From Achaetomiella virescens (taxonomy: Eukaryota > Ascomycota > Sordariomycetes > Sordariales > Chaetomiaceae): a DNA stretch of 64,000 nucleotides. The DNA is taken from assembly GCA_031001845.1 (NCBI GenBank), contig JARNGD010000132.1:36918-100917 (forward strand), written 5' to 3'. The translations under genes were made by a program, and so were the position numbers. This document shows, piece by piece, positions 9,559-19,985 of this stretch (position 1 is the first letter of the stretch; each line of letters opens with the position of its first letter). The notes under the pieces are model-generated. The model worked only from the letters and a program-made list of their open reading frames with translations. It was not told the DNA's origin and ran no database searches.

Positions 9559-12103
9559 TGAAGGATCTGCTACACGGTATATGCCCCTTGTCCATTGTAC
9601 TGGGGTTGAAGGAGTTTAAGACGGTAGTTATTCCCATCTGTGAATGCTGGTTACGCATAGCGGTGTCAGAGGGACAAGCGGGTGGTTAGTAATGAATTAA
9701 TTAATATCCGGCTACTTTTCTTTGAGCGAAGTTACAATACCTATAGCGGAATAGATAAGTTGGTTCCAACTGCACGGCGCATGAATTGCGGGATGGATGG
9801 GTGATGATGAGGTGGTGAAGTCTCGTTGCAAGTTGCCCTGCAAAGACTGCTTTGTTCCCTGCCACTGCCTATATTCCAGCCGGCCCACCACTGCTTTTCC
9901 TTCACTTCTACCATAGAACACACAGAATATCATCACCGGTTCTACCTTGCTTGCCTGCTTCCTGCTACAAAGTCTGGCAAGTGCCGGAGCGGGGGATTAG
10001 TCCCATTTCTAAACTGGTTTGCATGACTTCGCGGTTCAAGTTGTCAGTGATGGATGCGCGAGTACTATGGAGTACATCACCTCCTACTAAATGGGATGTG
10101 CTTACATGCACTCCATCCATTCTTCAAGCAACTGGAAGCTTGAGAGCTAAACGCCACTGCAGGCCTGGACAGAGAGAGGCTTGTCATTCTATGTGTATAT
10201 GTGGTCAGTGCCACTGCAGGGCTGGGACAGACAAAGATTTCATCGGTCTTTTCTTGGGCTCTGGGCCAACAATACCCAGCCAGCCTTCACGGGGTGTCGT
10301 AATATCCCACACCTCTTGCAGCCAACCTCTTTCCCTGCCAGAGCTTCAGAGCTTCTATAGACAACACCACGAATATCATCACTGTTTTTCTTGCTTTCCA
10401 CCACAACATATTATCTTAGACTCCATTGGCTCGCTCACGCCCGCAAGTCTTACGTTTCACAGCAGACAGACCCGCCTTCTGCTTCCATACGATTTATCTG
10501 ATTAAAGCGCCGGTACCCCCCCGCAGGATTGCCTCAGTTGCAATTGACATGCTCTCCGAGTACGGCAAGAGTCCGTCCACGCTTTCTCCCTCGTTTCTCC
10601 TGATGTCTGGAATACGCACCCCACAGTTCTCGGATAATCTGGTACGACTAGCGCCGGGATCCTTGGCCTGGACCCCGGTGAACTGCGGGCCCTGCTGGGT
10701 GGCACGTCGGGCAAGGCTCCAGCTCGGAGCGACCAGGGCGAAGATGATGGCCTACGTAGCTCGAGGTCGCATAATCCGCCAAGATTGATACCGGCAGACT
10801 CGAATCTACCAGCTGAGTACCTCAAGTCCGAGGCACAAGCGATAGAGTTCAGTACCAGCCACCGAGCCCACAAGCACATGCCAGCAAACCCCTCTTCTTG
10901 TCGGACCAAGTCGGCTGTGGATTGTCCCCCCCGTGTAAGTCCATCTCAAACCCTGCTCACTTGGGGGCCCTGAACAATAATTCTAGATACCAAGGGGCCG
11001 CAAGCCAAAGAACAAGGTACCCAACGAAGCCGGCAATGGCCGTACCGTTTGGGTCAAGCCAGTCAGGCGTAGCCCGCTCGACCTTGGGTCGAGGGCGTCC
11101 GCGTCGCTCAAGCGACAAAGAGGGATTTGTGTGGTGTGCCACTACAAGAAAACCACGGTAATATCTACCTATGAATTGTCTCCTCCCAATTCCCTTCATT
11201 GTCACCCGCTTACACCTCCTTCAGTATGCTCCTGGTGAGGGCAATGACGATGGGCCATACCAAAGATGCCGCTAGCGTGAGACGCCGTGCGTGAGGTATC
11301 GCGTGACGGACGCGGCCCTATACCGCGAACAGGACGCCCCCTTCCACCTGTTCAGCAAGCGGCGGAAGTCCATGGATCTGGTCGACATCACCGAGTAGGC
11401 CGACGACATCCGAGCGAACTAGCAGACGCAACATCATGTCTTCTCAGGATCAGCAACTATTGCGGTGGAAAATATAGAAAACAGTGGTGATGTTGATGTT
11501 TAAGAGGTAGAAGATGGGCGCAACGGCTGCTTAATAGCCATTACCGGCAACAAACGCAGGCGAGGCAAACGCAGGCGAGGCGGTCTGCAAACGCAGGAGG
11601 TCAACGACCCCGTTTGTAACAGCAACGCAACAATTTTCATACGCCTAGGTACGGTGGGGCTCTCAATACGGAACTCAGTCCTCATCTTCAGCGTATTGTG
11701 AGCGGTGCCTTAGTGCCCAGACGCCGGGCCACGCACCATTACAGACCTCGCCGTGTCCCAGCCCGCGCAAGCCCGCCACTCCAACGAGAAAGTGCGTTAA
11801 TGCAAGGTCCTATCCGACCTCGTCCGCTTGTCCATGAAGACTCGGGATATAATTCCAGCTAGCCGAATCTGTGATACATGGCGCGGAGCTCGAGCGCCAG
11901 ATTGGGGGTGGTGCTGTACCTTATCTATGCCCGGAAATTGCCGCTTTTTCTAGGACACTGGAGATCACACACCTCCTGAGGAGTACTTAAACACCAAGAG
12001 CAGTGAAAGCATTGGGCAATTGGATCGTCTGGATGAGTTTTGGTATGCTACTCAACAAGAATAGAATCACCGTTGTCTTTGATCGTCCGAACATCTGAAA
12101 AAT
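9559..12103. other. Long gene-poor spacer
   Basis: About 2.5 kb with no recognisable coding sequence. Diverged internal duplications are visible: 9905-9945 resembles 10350-10385 (shared GAATATCATCAC core), and a CCACTGCAGG...GGACAGA block near 10151-10172 recurs near 10210-10233. Short open frames here show no family resemblance. Confidence 0.5.
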
Positions 12104-13244
12104 ATGCGTACCGCAACGCGCGATCTACTAACGCGCGAACCACCAACACCGCCCGGCTACTTCATCGCAGCGTTCGTGCCGCGAGGCCCTAATTCTCGAG
12201 TTGCAGAGCAACATTCACGAACTACAAAACCAGGTCCAAAGCGCACGTAACGAAGTCGAAGAAGTGTGGAATATCGTTCACGCTGAACGGGATGCAAACC
12301 GGCGGCTCCTTCAAAACATCAGGGCAATCGAATCCGAGCGTGACAGCATGAGCGTCAGCGTGAAGAAGCAGGAGGCGCAGATCCGACAAGTCCAAGCACT
12401 GGCATTTGAAGGGATTGGGGCCGATTCATGGGCAGCGGGTGACGATGGGACGGCTCGTGCCGACCTGGAGAATCTGCATAGCCGCCTGAAAAGCTGGGCG
12501 AAGAAGTATGCAGTTGAGGAGATGAGCGAGGTCAAGAGACTGGCTCCTGACGAGTACAGTTCCTTCATTAAGCTCTTGGGCCAGGTGGTCCGACTCCGTT
12601 CCGGGGCATCAAATGTCATCGACCATCTTGAATCTGCACCCATGAATAGGAAGTCGCCTGCCATGTGCATCCAGGGGCTGCTCTCACATCATGTCTACGC
12701 CAAAATCATTAGCCAGCCATTTTTTGTTCTTCGCGACGCTGGAGAGGCGTTGCAGAACGTATATCGGGAAATCTGGAACGGTGAGATGTCACATAAGGGG
12801 GTTTCTCCCTCAGCTGATGCTGACGCCTACGAAGTCAACGAAAGTGAATCGCATATCTGGCGCTCCAAGACCCTTCGGCTCCTCGCAACCCCGCCGCCCA
12901 ACGCGCAACAAGGGGACGGAATGCACGGTTACAGTGCAGACCAGAAAGCAGTCTGCCACGGGGTCGCCCGCGAGTTCTACGACAGTCCGGCCAAACATTT
13001 GATCAAATCGTCAATCAACAAGGACGGAAACCCAGACACGCAGTGTTTCAATGAGCTGGAGTTGATTGTTCAGCAGGCAGGGGAACTTTCCTACAGGCTG
13101 TGGTCTCGGCGGACAGTGTTGCGTGTGATGTCATTGCGCGAGCTCCAACATATGCCCTATAAAGTGGGTTACGACTATATGAAGGCGCACCCACTCCATC
13201 GTCTGTATGAAGACGATGACCGGTGCGACGGCTGGTTTGTTTAG
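12104..13244 (+). CDS. Coiled-coil hypothetical protein
   Basis: A long open frame ends at 13244. The clean part begins at 12132; the ATG at 12104 (MRTATRDLLTREPPTPPGYF) is in another frame and would join through a one-base loss near 12182, so the start is uncertain. The first 70 residues after that (LELQSNIHELQNQVQSARNE and on) form a heptad-rich coiled coil. The rest is a mixed alpha-helical region with no motif I can name, including WAKKYAVEEMSEVK and ELQHMPYKVGYDYMK. I do not recognise a catalytic site, signal peptide or membrane segment. Similar-looking proteins seem common in ascomycetes, but that is recall, not a search. Likely cytoplasmic or nuclear. Confidence 0.6.
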
Positions 13245-13741
13245 TGTCGTAGCGCACCCGGCTGTCCTCGCGTACGGGACTAGCGATGGCAAGGACTACA
13301 GCACACCTCGCGTGTGGATGAAGGCAGAGGTTTGGCTAGCTGAAGATACGGATCAGTAGAGTAGGCAGTATGTATCAAGCAGTTTCATGAAGGAGCCCCC
13401 TCCCGGACTTTCCGGAAGTCCCCGAACGTGCAATGGCAATCCAAAGACCTGTAGTCCTTCACTCCAAGGCTCTTGATGTAACCCTGCAAAGCCCTTGTCT
13501 AAGAGCAGATGGTTGTGATAAGCAAAATTCAGCTCATGGATGAAGAGTGTGGCGAGATTCTTCTTTTCGAACGGGGCGGGCCAGGCCTACGTCCGTGGCG
13601 GTTTACTGTCTGAAGCCGTCGACCGACTGCTGACGCTCGACTGTGGTCCAGGACTGATATTAATGGAACATACGGGACAACCCGACGAGTCTCACACTGA
13701 CCACTTCAAGAGATCGCGGCTGGCGCCGCCTCGGCTGGAGG

Positions 13742-14002
13742 ATGTGCGTTCTAACTTTACAGATGTGCTTCTCCGCATGGGGCGTGCATCCCTGTTTTTG
13801 GACAAAATCGGGACTGATTGGTCTCGGCGACCCAAACGTTCGCGCCGACGACTGGGTGGTCGTCTGCTTCGGCTTGTCAGTGCCACTCCTTCTTCGTTCT
13901 GGGACCATTTTCTACCGAATCTTGGGCCCCTGCATCGCGCAATGATTGATGGATGGAGAGTCCTTGGAACGGGGACTTGCTAGGGATTTCTTGATTTTCT
14001 GA
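13742..14002 (+). pseudogene. HET-domain protein, C-terminal remnant
   Basis: One frame reads FWTKSGLIGLGDPNVRADD, WVVVCFGLSVPLLLRSG, FYRILGPC and, after an in-frame TGA (13943-13945), LMDGESLERGLARDFLIF. This is the hallmark C-terminal segment of fungal heterokaryon-incompatibility (HET) proteins, which usually reads like xGLGP..v..GD.v.vl.G...P..lR...YrLvGecYvhGimdGE. The N-terminal HET domain is not found upstream, so this is a decayed tail. An overlapping 147-residue frame (13540-13983) shows no resemblance to any family and is probably incidental. Confidence 0.65.
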
Positions 14003-15025
14003 CGCATCTTCTGGGTGCCCGGTGCCTAGACAGGTGACCAAGCGCCGTTTTATTCTAGGCCAGGCGCTCACGTGCCTTTCTTGAGGAGTATTTGAAAATG
14101 CATTCTTGATACTCAATGGCCAGGATGGATCAGATAGCGTCCTGGCACTGCTCGATAGTCTAGTTATAATAGTAGCTACATGTTCCAAATCGCTTCACCG
14201 TTAGTGTTGTCAACAGACCATCTACTGAGGGTAATGTTTAGCTGCGTGTCGACTCCAACTCCTTGCGGCGGGCCTTGAGCTCACGCACACTCCAGTTTTA
14301 CCACAAGAACCCGATCCTCAAGGAACGCGTCCCGGAGCTGGCAAGACAAACACTGAAGATCGCTGGCAAGGAAACAGTAGTAGCAGCGCACAGAGTCGGC
14401 TCCATGCTTACCCTCCCAGCAAGCAGCGGCCACCATCCCCCTTACCCTGACCCCCGAAGGCAACAGTCTTGACCACGCCAGCCTCCCTGTTCATATCCGT
14501 GTTCACGGTGTCAGGCTGGATGCTCAGCCCCGGGTTCACGTTGTGGAACGAAAGTGGGAAAAAGGGTTGAAGACGCGTGCGTGCGATTCTGTGGGGCGTT
14601 CGCCCATGTGGAGCATTCGTATGTGGAGTACGTTAGTTGTTGGGGTTCATCGTATCCTTGGGGCGGTCCTTGAATGTCTGAGACCCGGGAGCTGCACAAC
14701 TACTAGATGAACTGAAGAAGATCGCCAATTTTGGATCTTACTTTGATGTGATACGATCCTTTGTTTATGCAGGCGGTGGACCTGAAAGGGGCTCTTACCC
14801 CGCGCTGTCCTTCCAGCAGAAACGCAGACTTGGCTGTTCTTTCCAGCGGGGCCTGACTCACTCCTCCCAGGAGCTTAAGTAGCGGATACTTTCCCGAGCC
14901 CTCGTTGCCCAAACTCACTGCAACATTGTTAGCTAGAACGCCGGGTCATGCCAAGAACCTAAGTCAACCACCAAGCTCACCAAGTACATTACTACCTGGC
15001 CTGCTTACTTCTAGCCACCTCCACT
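14003..15025. other. Spacer with a dispersed short repeat
   Basis: No gene recognised. The block at 14582-14636 matches 7610-7655 (ATTCTGTGGG, TATGTGG, GTACGTTAG) with an extra CCCATGTGGAGCATTCG insert. The last 150 bp before the next ATG are probably its promoter and 5' leader. Confidence 0.45.
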
Positions 15026-15833
15026 ATGCCGCCCACTCTCGTCCTAATCCGCCATGCCCAGGCAATCCATAACATTGACAGTATTACCAGTATCCACCTC
15101 GTCTTGTTGACTCTCATTCTGACGCTCACCAAAGGAACCGCCCATGATCTTCCCGACCCCGACCTCTCTGACTTCGGCCGACAACAAGCCGCGGAGCTGC
15201 GCGAGCACCTCAAGGCCCATCTCCCCGCAAACCGCAAGGTGCAGCTAATCGTCGTGAGCCCCATGCGCCGGGCAATCCAGACCTGCCTCATCGCACTGGA
15301 CTGGCTAATTGAGAAGGGCGTGCCCGTCTTGCCGGACGCTCGGTGGCAGGGTGAGCCTATAATACGTATTGCGAGCACTCATCTGTTGCAGCAAAAGTTA
15401 ACTTGAACCCCTAGAACTCTGGCCAAAACCATGCGACACCGGCACCCCCGCTCCGCAACTGGCAGCTGAGTTCCCGCAGATCGACTTCTCTGCTCTCGAC
15501 CCAGTCTACCCGGACAAGACCTCGCCTGCGGGAGCGGCCTACCGGTTTGACAAGAAGTCCATCCTAGCGAGGGGCCAGTCCGCGCTGGCGGATCTGTACA
15601 AGCGGAGTGAAGATGTGATTGCAGTGGTGTCGCACTCTGGCTTCATGCGGACTGCGGTTGCGGCGAGGTGGTTTTCGAATGCTGATTATCGGATTTTTGA
15701 CTTTGCGGGGAGGGAGGGAAAAGGGGAGGAGGAGCCGTATCGGTTGGTGGAGTGGGAGGTGACAAAGGGAAAGGGGGGAATGGGGAGGTGTAATGATGAG
15801 GTGGTGGAATTTGGGGCTGGGTTACCGCAGTAA
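15026..15833 (+). CDS. Histidine phosphatase / phosphoglycerate mutase family protein
   Basis: The product begins MPPTLVLIRHAQAIHN, the RHG-type motif (here RHA) that carries the phospho-accepting His of the superfamily. It continues DPDLSDFGRQQAAELREHL, VSPMRRAIQTCLIAL, and C-terminally VIAVVSHSGFMRTAV with the second catalytic His. Introns fit at 15081-15134 (54 nt) and 15351-15414 (64 nt), the second restoring RWQ-ELWPKPCDTGTP. The total is about 230 residues, normal for the small fungal family, and no frame break is needed. Substrate is unknown; members act on various phospho-compounds in the cytosol. The RHA variant retains the His. Confidence 0.85.
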
Positions 15834-16015
15834 GAGGGGGAGGGGCGCCTAGGGGTTGATGGAGAGTTGAGCATCCGGCTTCGGTTTCCGTGCTTCGTAT
15901 CTGGCATTCCTACAAATATTTCTCTTTAGCACTTCTATTACCTACCTGCTACTCGTTGAACATCCTCATCTGCCGATCCAGTTCAGCTCCAACCTTCGGA
16001 TTGGGGATACCAGCA

Positions 16016-16665
16016 ATGGCAAGCCCGCAACGAACCTATAACCCAACGCCACTCCCACCAAACTTCAGCGTCAAGGGACAAACATCCCACACCCGGCAAA
16101 TGGATTGCCCTGCTGCCCTCTTCGACAGTACCACTATCAAAAAGCACGCCAGCATGCCCCAAATCCTGCAAGACCCCTTCTCCCGCGGCAGCGTCCACAT
16201 CCGTCCGTCCTCCGGCCCGATCTGAGATCCAACCTCACCATCAACCCGGGCTTCTTCTCGATATCCAGCGGCCATCTGGACCTCACCATCGCGCTCCATG
16301 CACACGGCTTCTCCGAGGAGACCTGCACCACTCAGCCCCTGAGCTGGATCCATCATTTGCTTCCCGACTCTGGCCCCAAACAGAAGACACCGGAACCGAC
16401 GATGGTCTGTGTGGGTCGCTGAAGTAAAATGGTGAAAACGAACTGGCACCCCGTCAGGACGCGCTTCATGGGCGGGTGGACGGGCGCCCGCGGTGGGGTG
16501 TATGGCGTTTGGGGGCTGAGAGCCGTGGACGCGAGCGTGGTTCCGCTGTAGGTTAGCGCACATCTGCAGGAGACGGTGTATGCAATTTCTGAGAAGGGGG
16601 CGGGGGTGGTGTTGGAGGATGGGGTGTATCTGGGTGACGGGGTTCAGCGGATAGTGGGACAAAAG
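16016..16665 (+). pseudogene. GMC oxidoreductase, C-terminal remnant
   Basis: Spread over two or more frames is the C-terminal signature of glucose-methanol-choline oxidoreductases: PFSRGSVHIRPSS, LTINPGFFSISSGHLDLTIAL, NWHPVRTRFMGG, VYGVWGLRAVDASVVPL and VSAHLQETVYAISEKGA. A TAG at 16549-16551 sits between VPL and VSAHLQ. The FAD-binding N-terminus is absent from the upstream sequence, which is occupied by the phosphatase gene, so only the last third remains. FAD flavoenzymes of this type oxidise alcohols, often secreted. This copy is non-functional. Confidence 0.7.
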
Positions 16666-18430
16666 GATCGGGCTGGGGAAGAGGGGAGGAAGAAAGTTGA
16701 GGGGTCAGATGGTTCTCTTGCATTGAACGTGAAGGAATCTTGTTGAGAGTTCTATGGCGAGGCAGCTGTTGGTACCTAGAGACAGGATTCAGCTGGAACC
16801 TTCGGTTCTTCCTTTGTTGATGTCGAACTCGCCGCATTGAAGTTTAAGGCCCGAACGGCATGGTTTTTTGCTCTGAACTCCAAGGCCATCCCTTGGTGAG
16901 TCTGTAATGCTTGATCCCGGATTTTGAAGTCCACCAAAAAACATCGGGTCTTTCAACATGTTTCCAATGACTTGAGCACCCAGGAATGGGGTCTGAGACA
17001 CAACTCCCATCAGTGACACATCTCACAGGCTCTGAAAAGCCACTCCACTTCCTCTCCGCCCACCCAAGCTCTCAACGAATGCCTTGAGGAAATAGCGTCA
17101 ACTGGAGCAGGTGGCAGTCGCAGGCATGTTTTCCGTTTGTTGCGGTTGCCTGCTTTCTCGTGCGTCATGGCTGGGCCTAGAGTTCGGCAAACCCCGTCAC
17201 AGGGAGCCGATGCCATCCAAGAACATCATGCGGAAAGAGAAGCTGAAGATTCCGCTTGGGTTCTGATATCTTAACGGAAAGTGTGTGCGTTTGTGACTGC
17301 TCAAGGCAGGCGCACTTCCCAAATCGCGCTATAGAGGCCCCCAATAGCCCGAGGCGGCTGGGCCGCTGCTGCTTCTTCTTTTCCGAAGCAGAATAATGAC
17401 GATCCAGATCCCAAAATTTGGAGGTGTCCTGACAGTGAACAAGGAAAGGACGGACGCAGAACGTACCAGCTCACGTTATGTCCTCGGGCGAGCAAGTTGG
17501 CACCTGCTGCCCGGACTGAGCAGCTGGAAGGGGCACCAGAAGAGCGCTGAGATTGTAAGATGACTTCGGCGCTGGAGAATGAAGGATTCCTGAGTGGCGA
17601 CAGACAATTGACTAACAAACATGGGTCGTTTTCCTTTGCAGCTGTGATGCTCTCTCCGTCGAGCTCCTTGATCGTGGTCCTCCAAAAGCTCCGCCGAACC
17701 TGAGTGTTGTGGCCCTGCTGGCTGCACTTGCCCCGTCGGGATTCGTGATCCCAGGCTGACCCTGTGCAACGCAGATGTTCCTTCCCATCCCACGTCGCCT
17801 GTCTGGCCCAAATCTGACAGGGTGGTACCCCCAGCCAGCGGACATAAAGAAGTGTCCTTTCCGCCCCCCGAGCTCTCGAAATTCTCTCCTCTCCTCCATC
17901 CCGCGATCCAGAACCATGGCGGGCTCAAAGCCCACCATCAATGATCACCACAGTCGTCGTAAACTGCGGCCTCGGTTCATAAAGGGTTTCTTTCCCTCGC
18001 TGATGGTGGAGGGTCCAATCCCCTCCATCCATGGTCATCGCTGCCCGTCCTTTTTTTTTTCTGGGGAGCCGAATGCAGCAGTCCCTGTGCATGGTGGCCT
18101 GAACAACCAGTAGATGGAAAGATGGGCGAGCGCGTGGAGCTCGGCCGGGAAATGCTCTGTTATTTATGGAAGGCACAGGAGTCGCATATAAGTTGCCATG
18201 CCGCTCCCCGATGCCCTGTGACGACTGATGACTGAAGAATGGCTGACGGCAGATGATTGATCAGGTGGATGCAGGGAGGTGCTAGCAGCGGAATGGAGGC
18301 ATGGCCCCCCCCTCTCCCCGAACATGCACTGGAGCGGAAACAAGCGCAAAAACCTGCTAGAACAAGAAGACAAGGATGGGCAAAAGAAAAGAAACATGTA
18401 AAAAAAGAATGATGAAACAGGCAAAATGAA
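16666..18430. other. Gene-poor spacer before tRNA-Gln
   Basis: About 1.8 kb without a recognisable gene. Several 60-150-codon frames exist on the minus strand (for example 17476-17928), but none has a domain, and frames overlap freely. A T-rich tract lies at 18050-18061. Confidence 0.5.
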
Positions 18431-18514
18431 GGTCCTACCCGGAATCGAACCGGGGTTGCCGGAATGATCTGACGGAATCAGAATCCGGAGTGATAACCGC
18501 TACACTATAGAACC
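18431..18514 (-). tRNA. tRNA-Gln (anticodon CTG) with a 13-nt intron
   Basis: The minus strand folds as a tRNA. The acceptor 5' strand GGTTCTA pairs with TAGGACC at the 3' end, the D-arm/A-box is TAGTGTAGCGGTTATCAC, and the T-arm/B-box is GGTTCGATTCC. The anticodon stem CCGGA/TCCGG encloses loop TTCTGAT with anticodon CTG. Thirteen extra bases (TTCCGTCAGATCA) lie one base 3' of the anticodon, the canonical position of nuclear tRNA introns. A run of four T follows about 5 nt after the 3' end (pol III terminator). Confidence 0.93.
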
Positions 18515-18780
18515 TTAGTGCCTGTTGGTGTGCGTAATTTTGTTACATCAGGGCTATCGCCCGTACGTAGAATATGATTGGCCAATAGTCTGCTTAATTC
18601 TCCGCAGTCACTGCAGCGGTTCGGCTCTGTACTTGAAAAAGTGGACCCTACTCGTTTGCTTGTGCTACCTCCCTTTTCTCATTTAAACCTTCAGGCAATT
18701 CCATCTTCAGTTTTCCTAGGTTCTGACTTCATTCTCCTCTATCACTATACCCTAACCCTGATCCTGTTCGTTGCTCCAAG
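18515..18780. other. Spacer between tRNA and kinase-like gene
   Basis: No feature recognised; probably the promoter region of the kinase-like gene. Confidence 0.4.
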
Positions 18781-19612
18781 ATGGAAGAGAATGAAAACAA
18801 CGAAATAAAGGTATATATGCTCTGATGTCGGGGCTTGTAGTTGCTCTTATTGATCCTGGTCCTGTAGGATATCCAGTTCGGCTTCCGACATTTTCGAGCC
18901 CCTGCAAAATGAATTTACGCGAATCGCCATGTCTTCCTCTTGGACGTCCCGCCAAATCCAGTTGCTTGCTGGTTGTCCTCCTGGACGCCACAGCTCGTTC
19001 GCTCCTGGCTACAGCGATTGCTGCCAGAGTGGTTCTTGCCGGCAACTGTCATTCTAAAGGAACGAAACCCCGAGAAGGCAGATAGCTATGAAAAACGAAA
19101 TAGCGGCATACCAGCACCTTCGACTCCTCCAGGGCGACTGCATCCCACGTATGCTTGGCGAGGTCGCCAGCTACAATCACAAGCAGGCCAGATACCAAAT
19201 AAGCAGGCGGCCGATTCCTGCTATCCTTCTGGAAAAGGTCGAAGGAGTGTCACTACACAGCCTTCCAGCTGAGGAGCTAGGGAACCCTCGCCTTCTTGAG
19301 CAACTCCAAGACATGTACAACATACTTACGCAGGACGGCGTTGTTCATGGAGATCCCAGGCTCCACAACTTTCTACGTGTTGGCGAGAGGATCGTTGCTA
19401 TTGACCTGGAGCTTTCCTACTTTCTTCCTAATGATATAACGAATGAGCATGACTTGGAGACCTTGAAAGGCGAGATTGAGGAACGGCGAAGGCAGGCACA
19501 GTCTCCCGGCTCCGGATCCGGCTCCGTCCAGTCCCCCCCCTTTGATAGACCAATTCTGTCCCCTCCACTTCACCACTGGGTGCCGTGCGGATTCCCCGAG
19601 GGGGTGGCTTGA
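18781..19612 (+). CDS. Protein kinase-like (aminoglycoside/choline-kinase-fold) protein
   Basis: The C-lobe is clear. AILLEKVEGVSL corresponds to the hinge, then GVVHGDPRLHNFL is the catalytic loop (HGDxxxxN), and IVAIDLELS stands at the metal-binding position. Upstream, VILKERNPEKADSYE and EIAAYQHLRLLQGDCIPRML match the N-lobe of the large, poorly characterised fungal family of kinase-like proteins. An ATG at 18781 with a GTATAT donor at 18811 is a plausible start. The frame shifts at the A-run near 19088-19094 (one extra A) and probably again near 18950. The tail is Ser/Pro/Gly-rich. Substrate unknown; a short member of the family, possibly truncated at the N-lobe. Confidence 0.65.
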
Positions 19613-19985
19613 AAAAAAAACAGCCGCGGTGCGTTTTGCGGAGAGGTGGGACACCCTTCAGAGCTCGACCTTGTCTTTTTAACAAATTGACCCAAACACC
19701 GGAGTTCATTTTGCCGGAACCATTGCATACCCTCCTTCTGAAGTTGATTTGCCCCAGGTGCTACGTCGGAGCGTTCCCCTTTACCCACCATAATTTCTTC
19801 TGGTCTTCCATTTCTAAATTTCCAACGCCGAAACGCCGATACTCCATTCGCGCCGGCAGTGCGTCCCAATGCCTCAAAATCCAACCCTGTCCCTCGCAAG
19901 CGCCGTACCGACCCAATCCCGACTCCTCGACACAACTTGAATTCGTGAATCCATTCCAAACCCCCTCCCCACACACATCTTTCCA

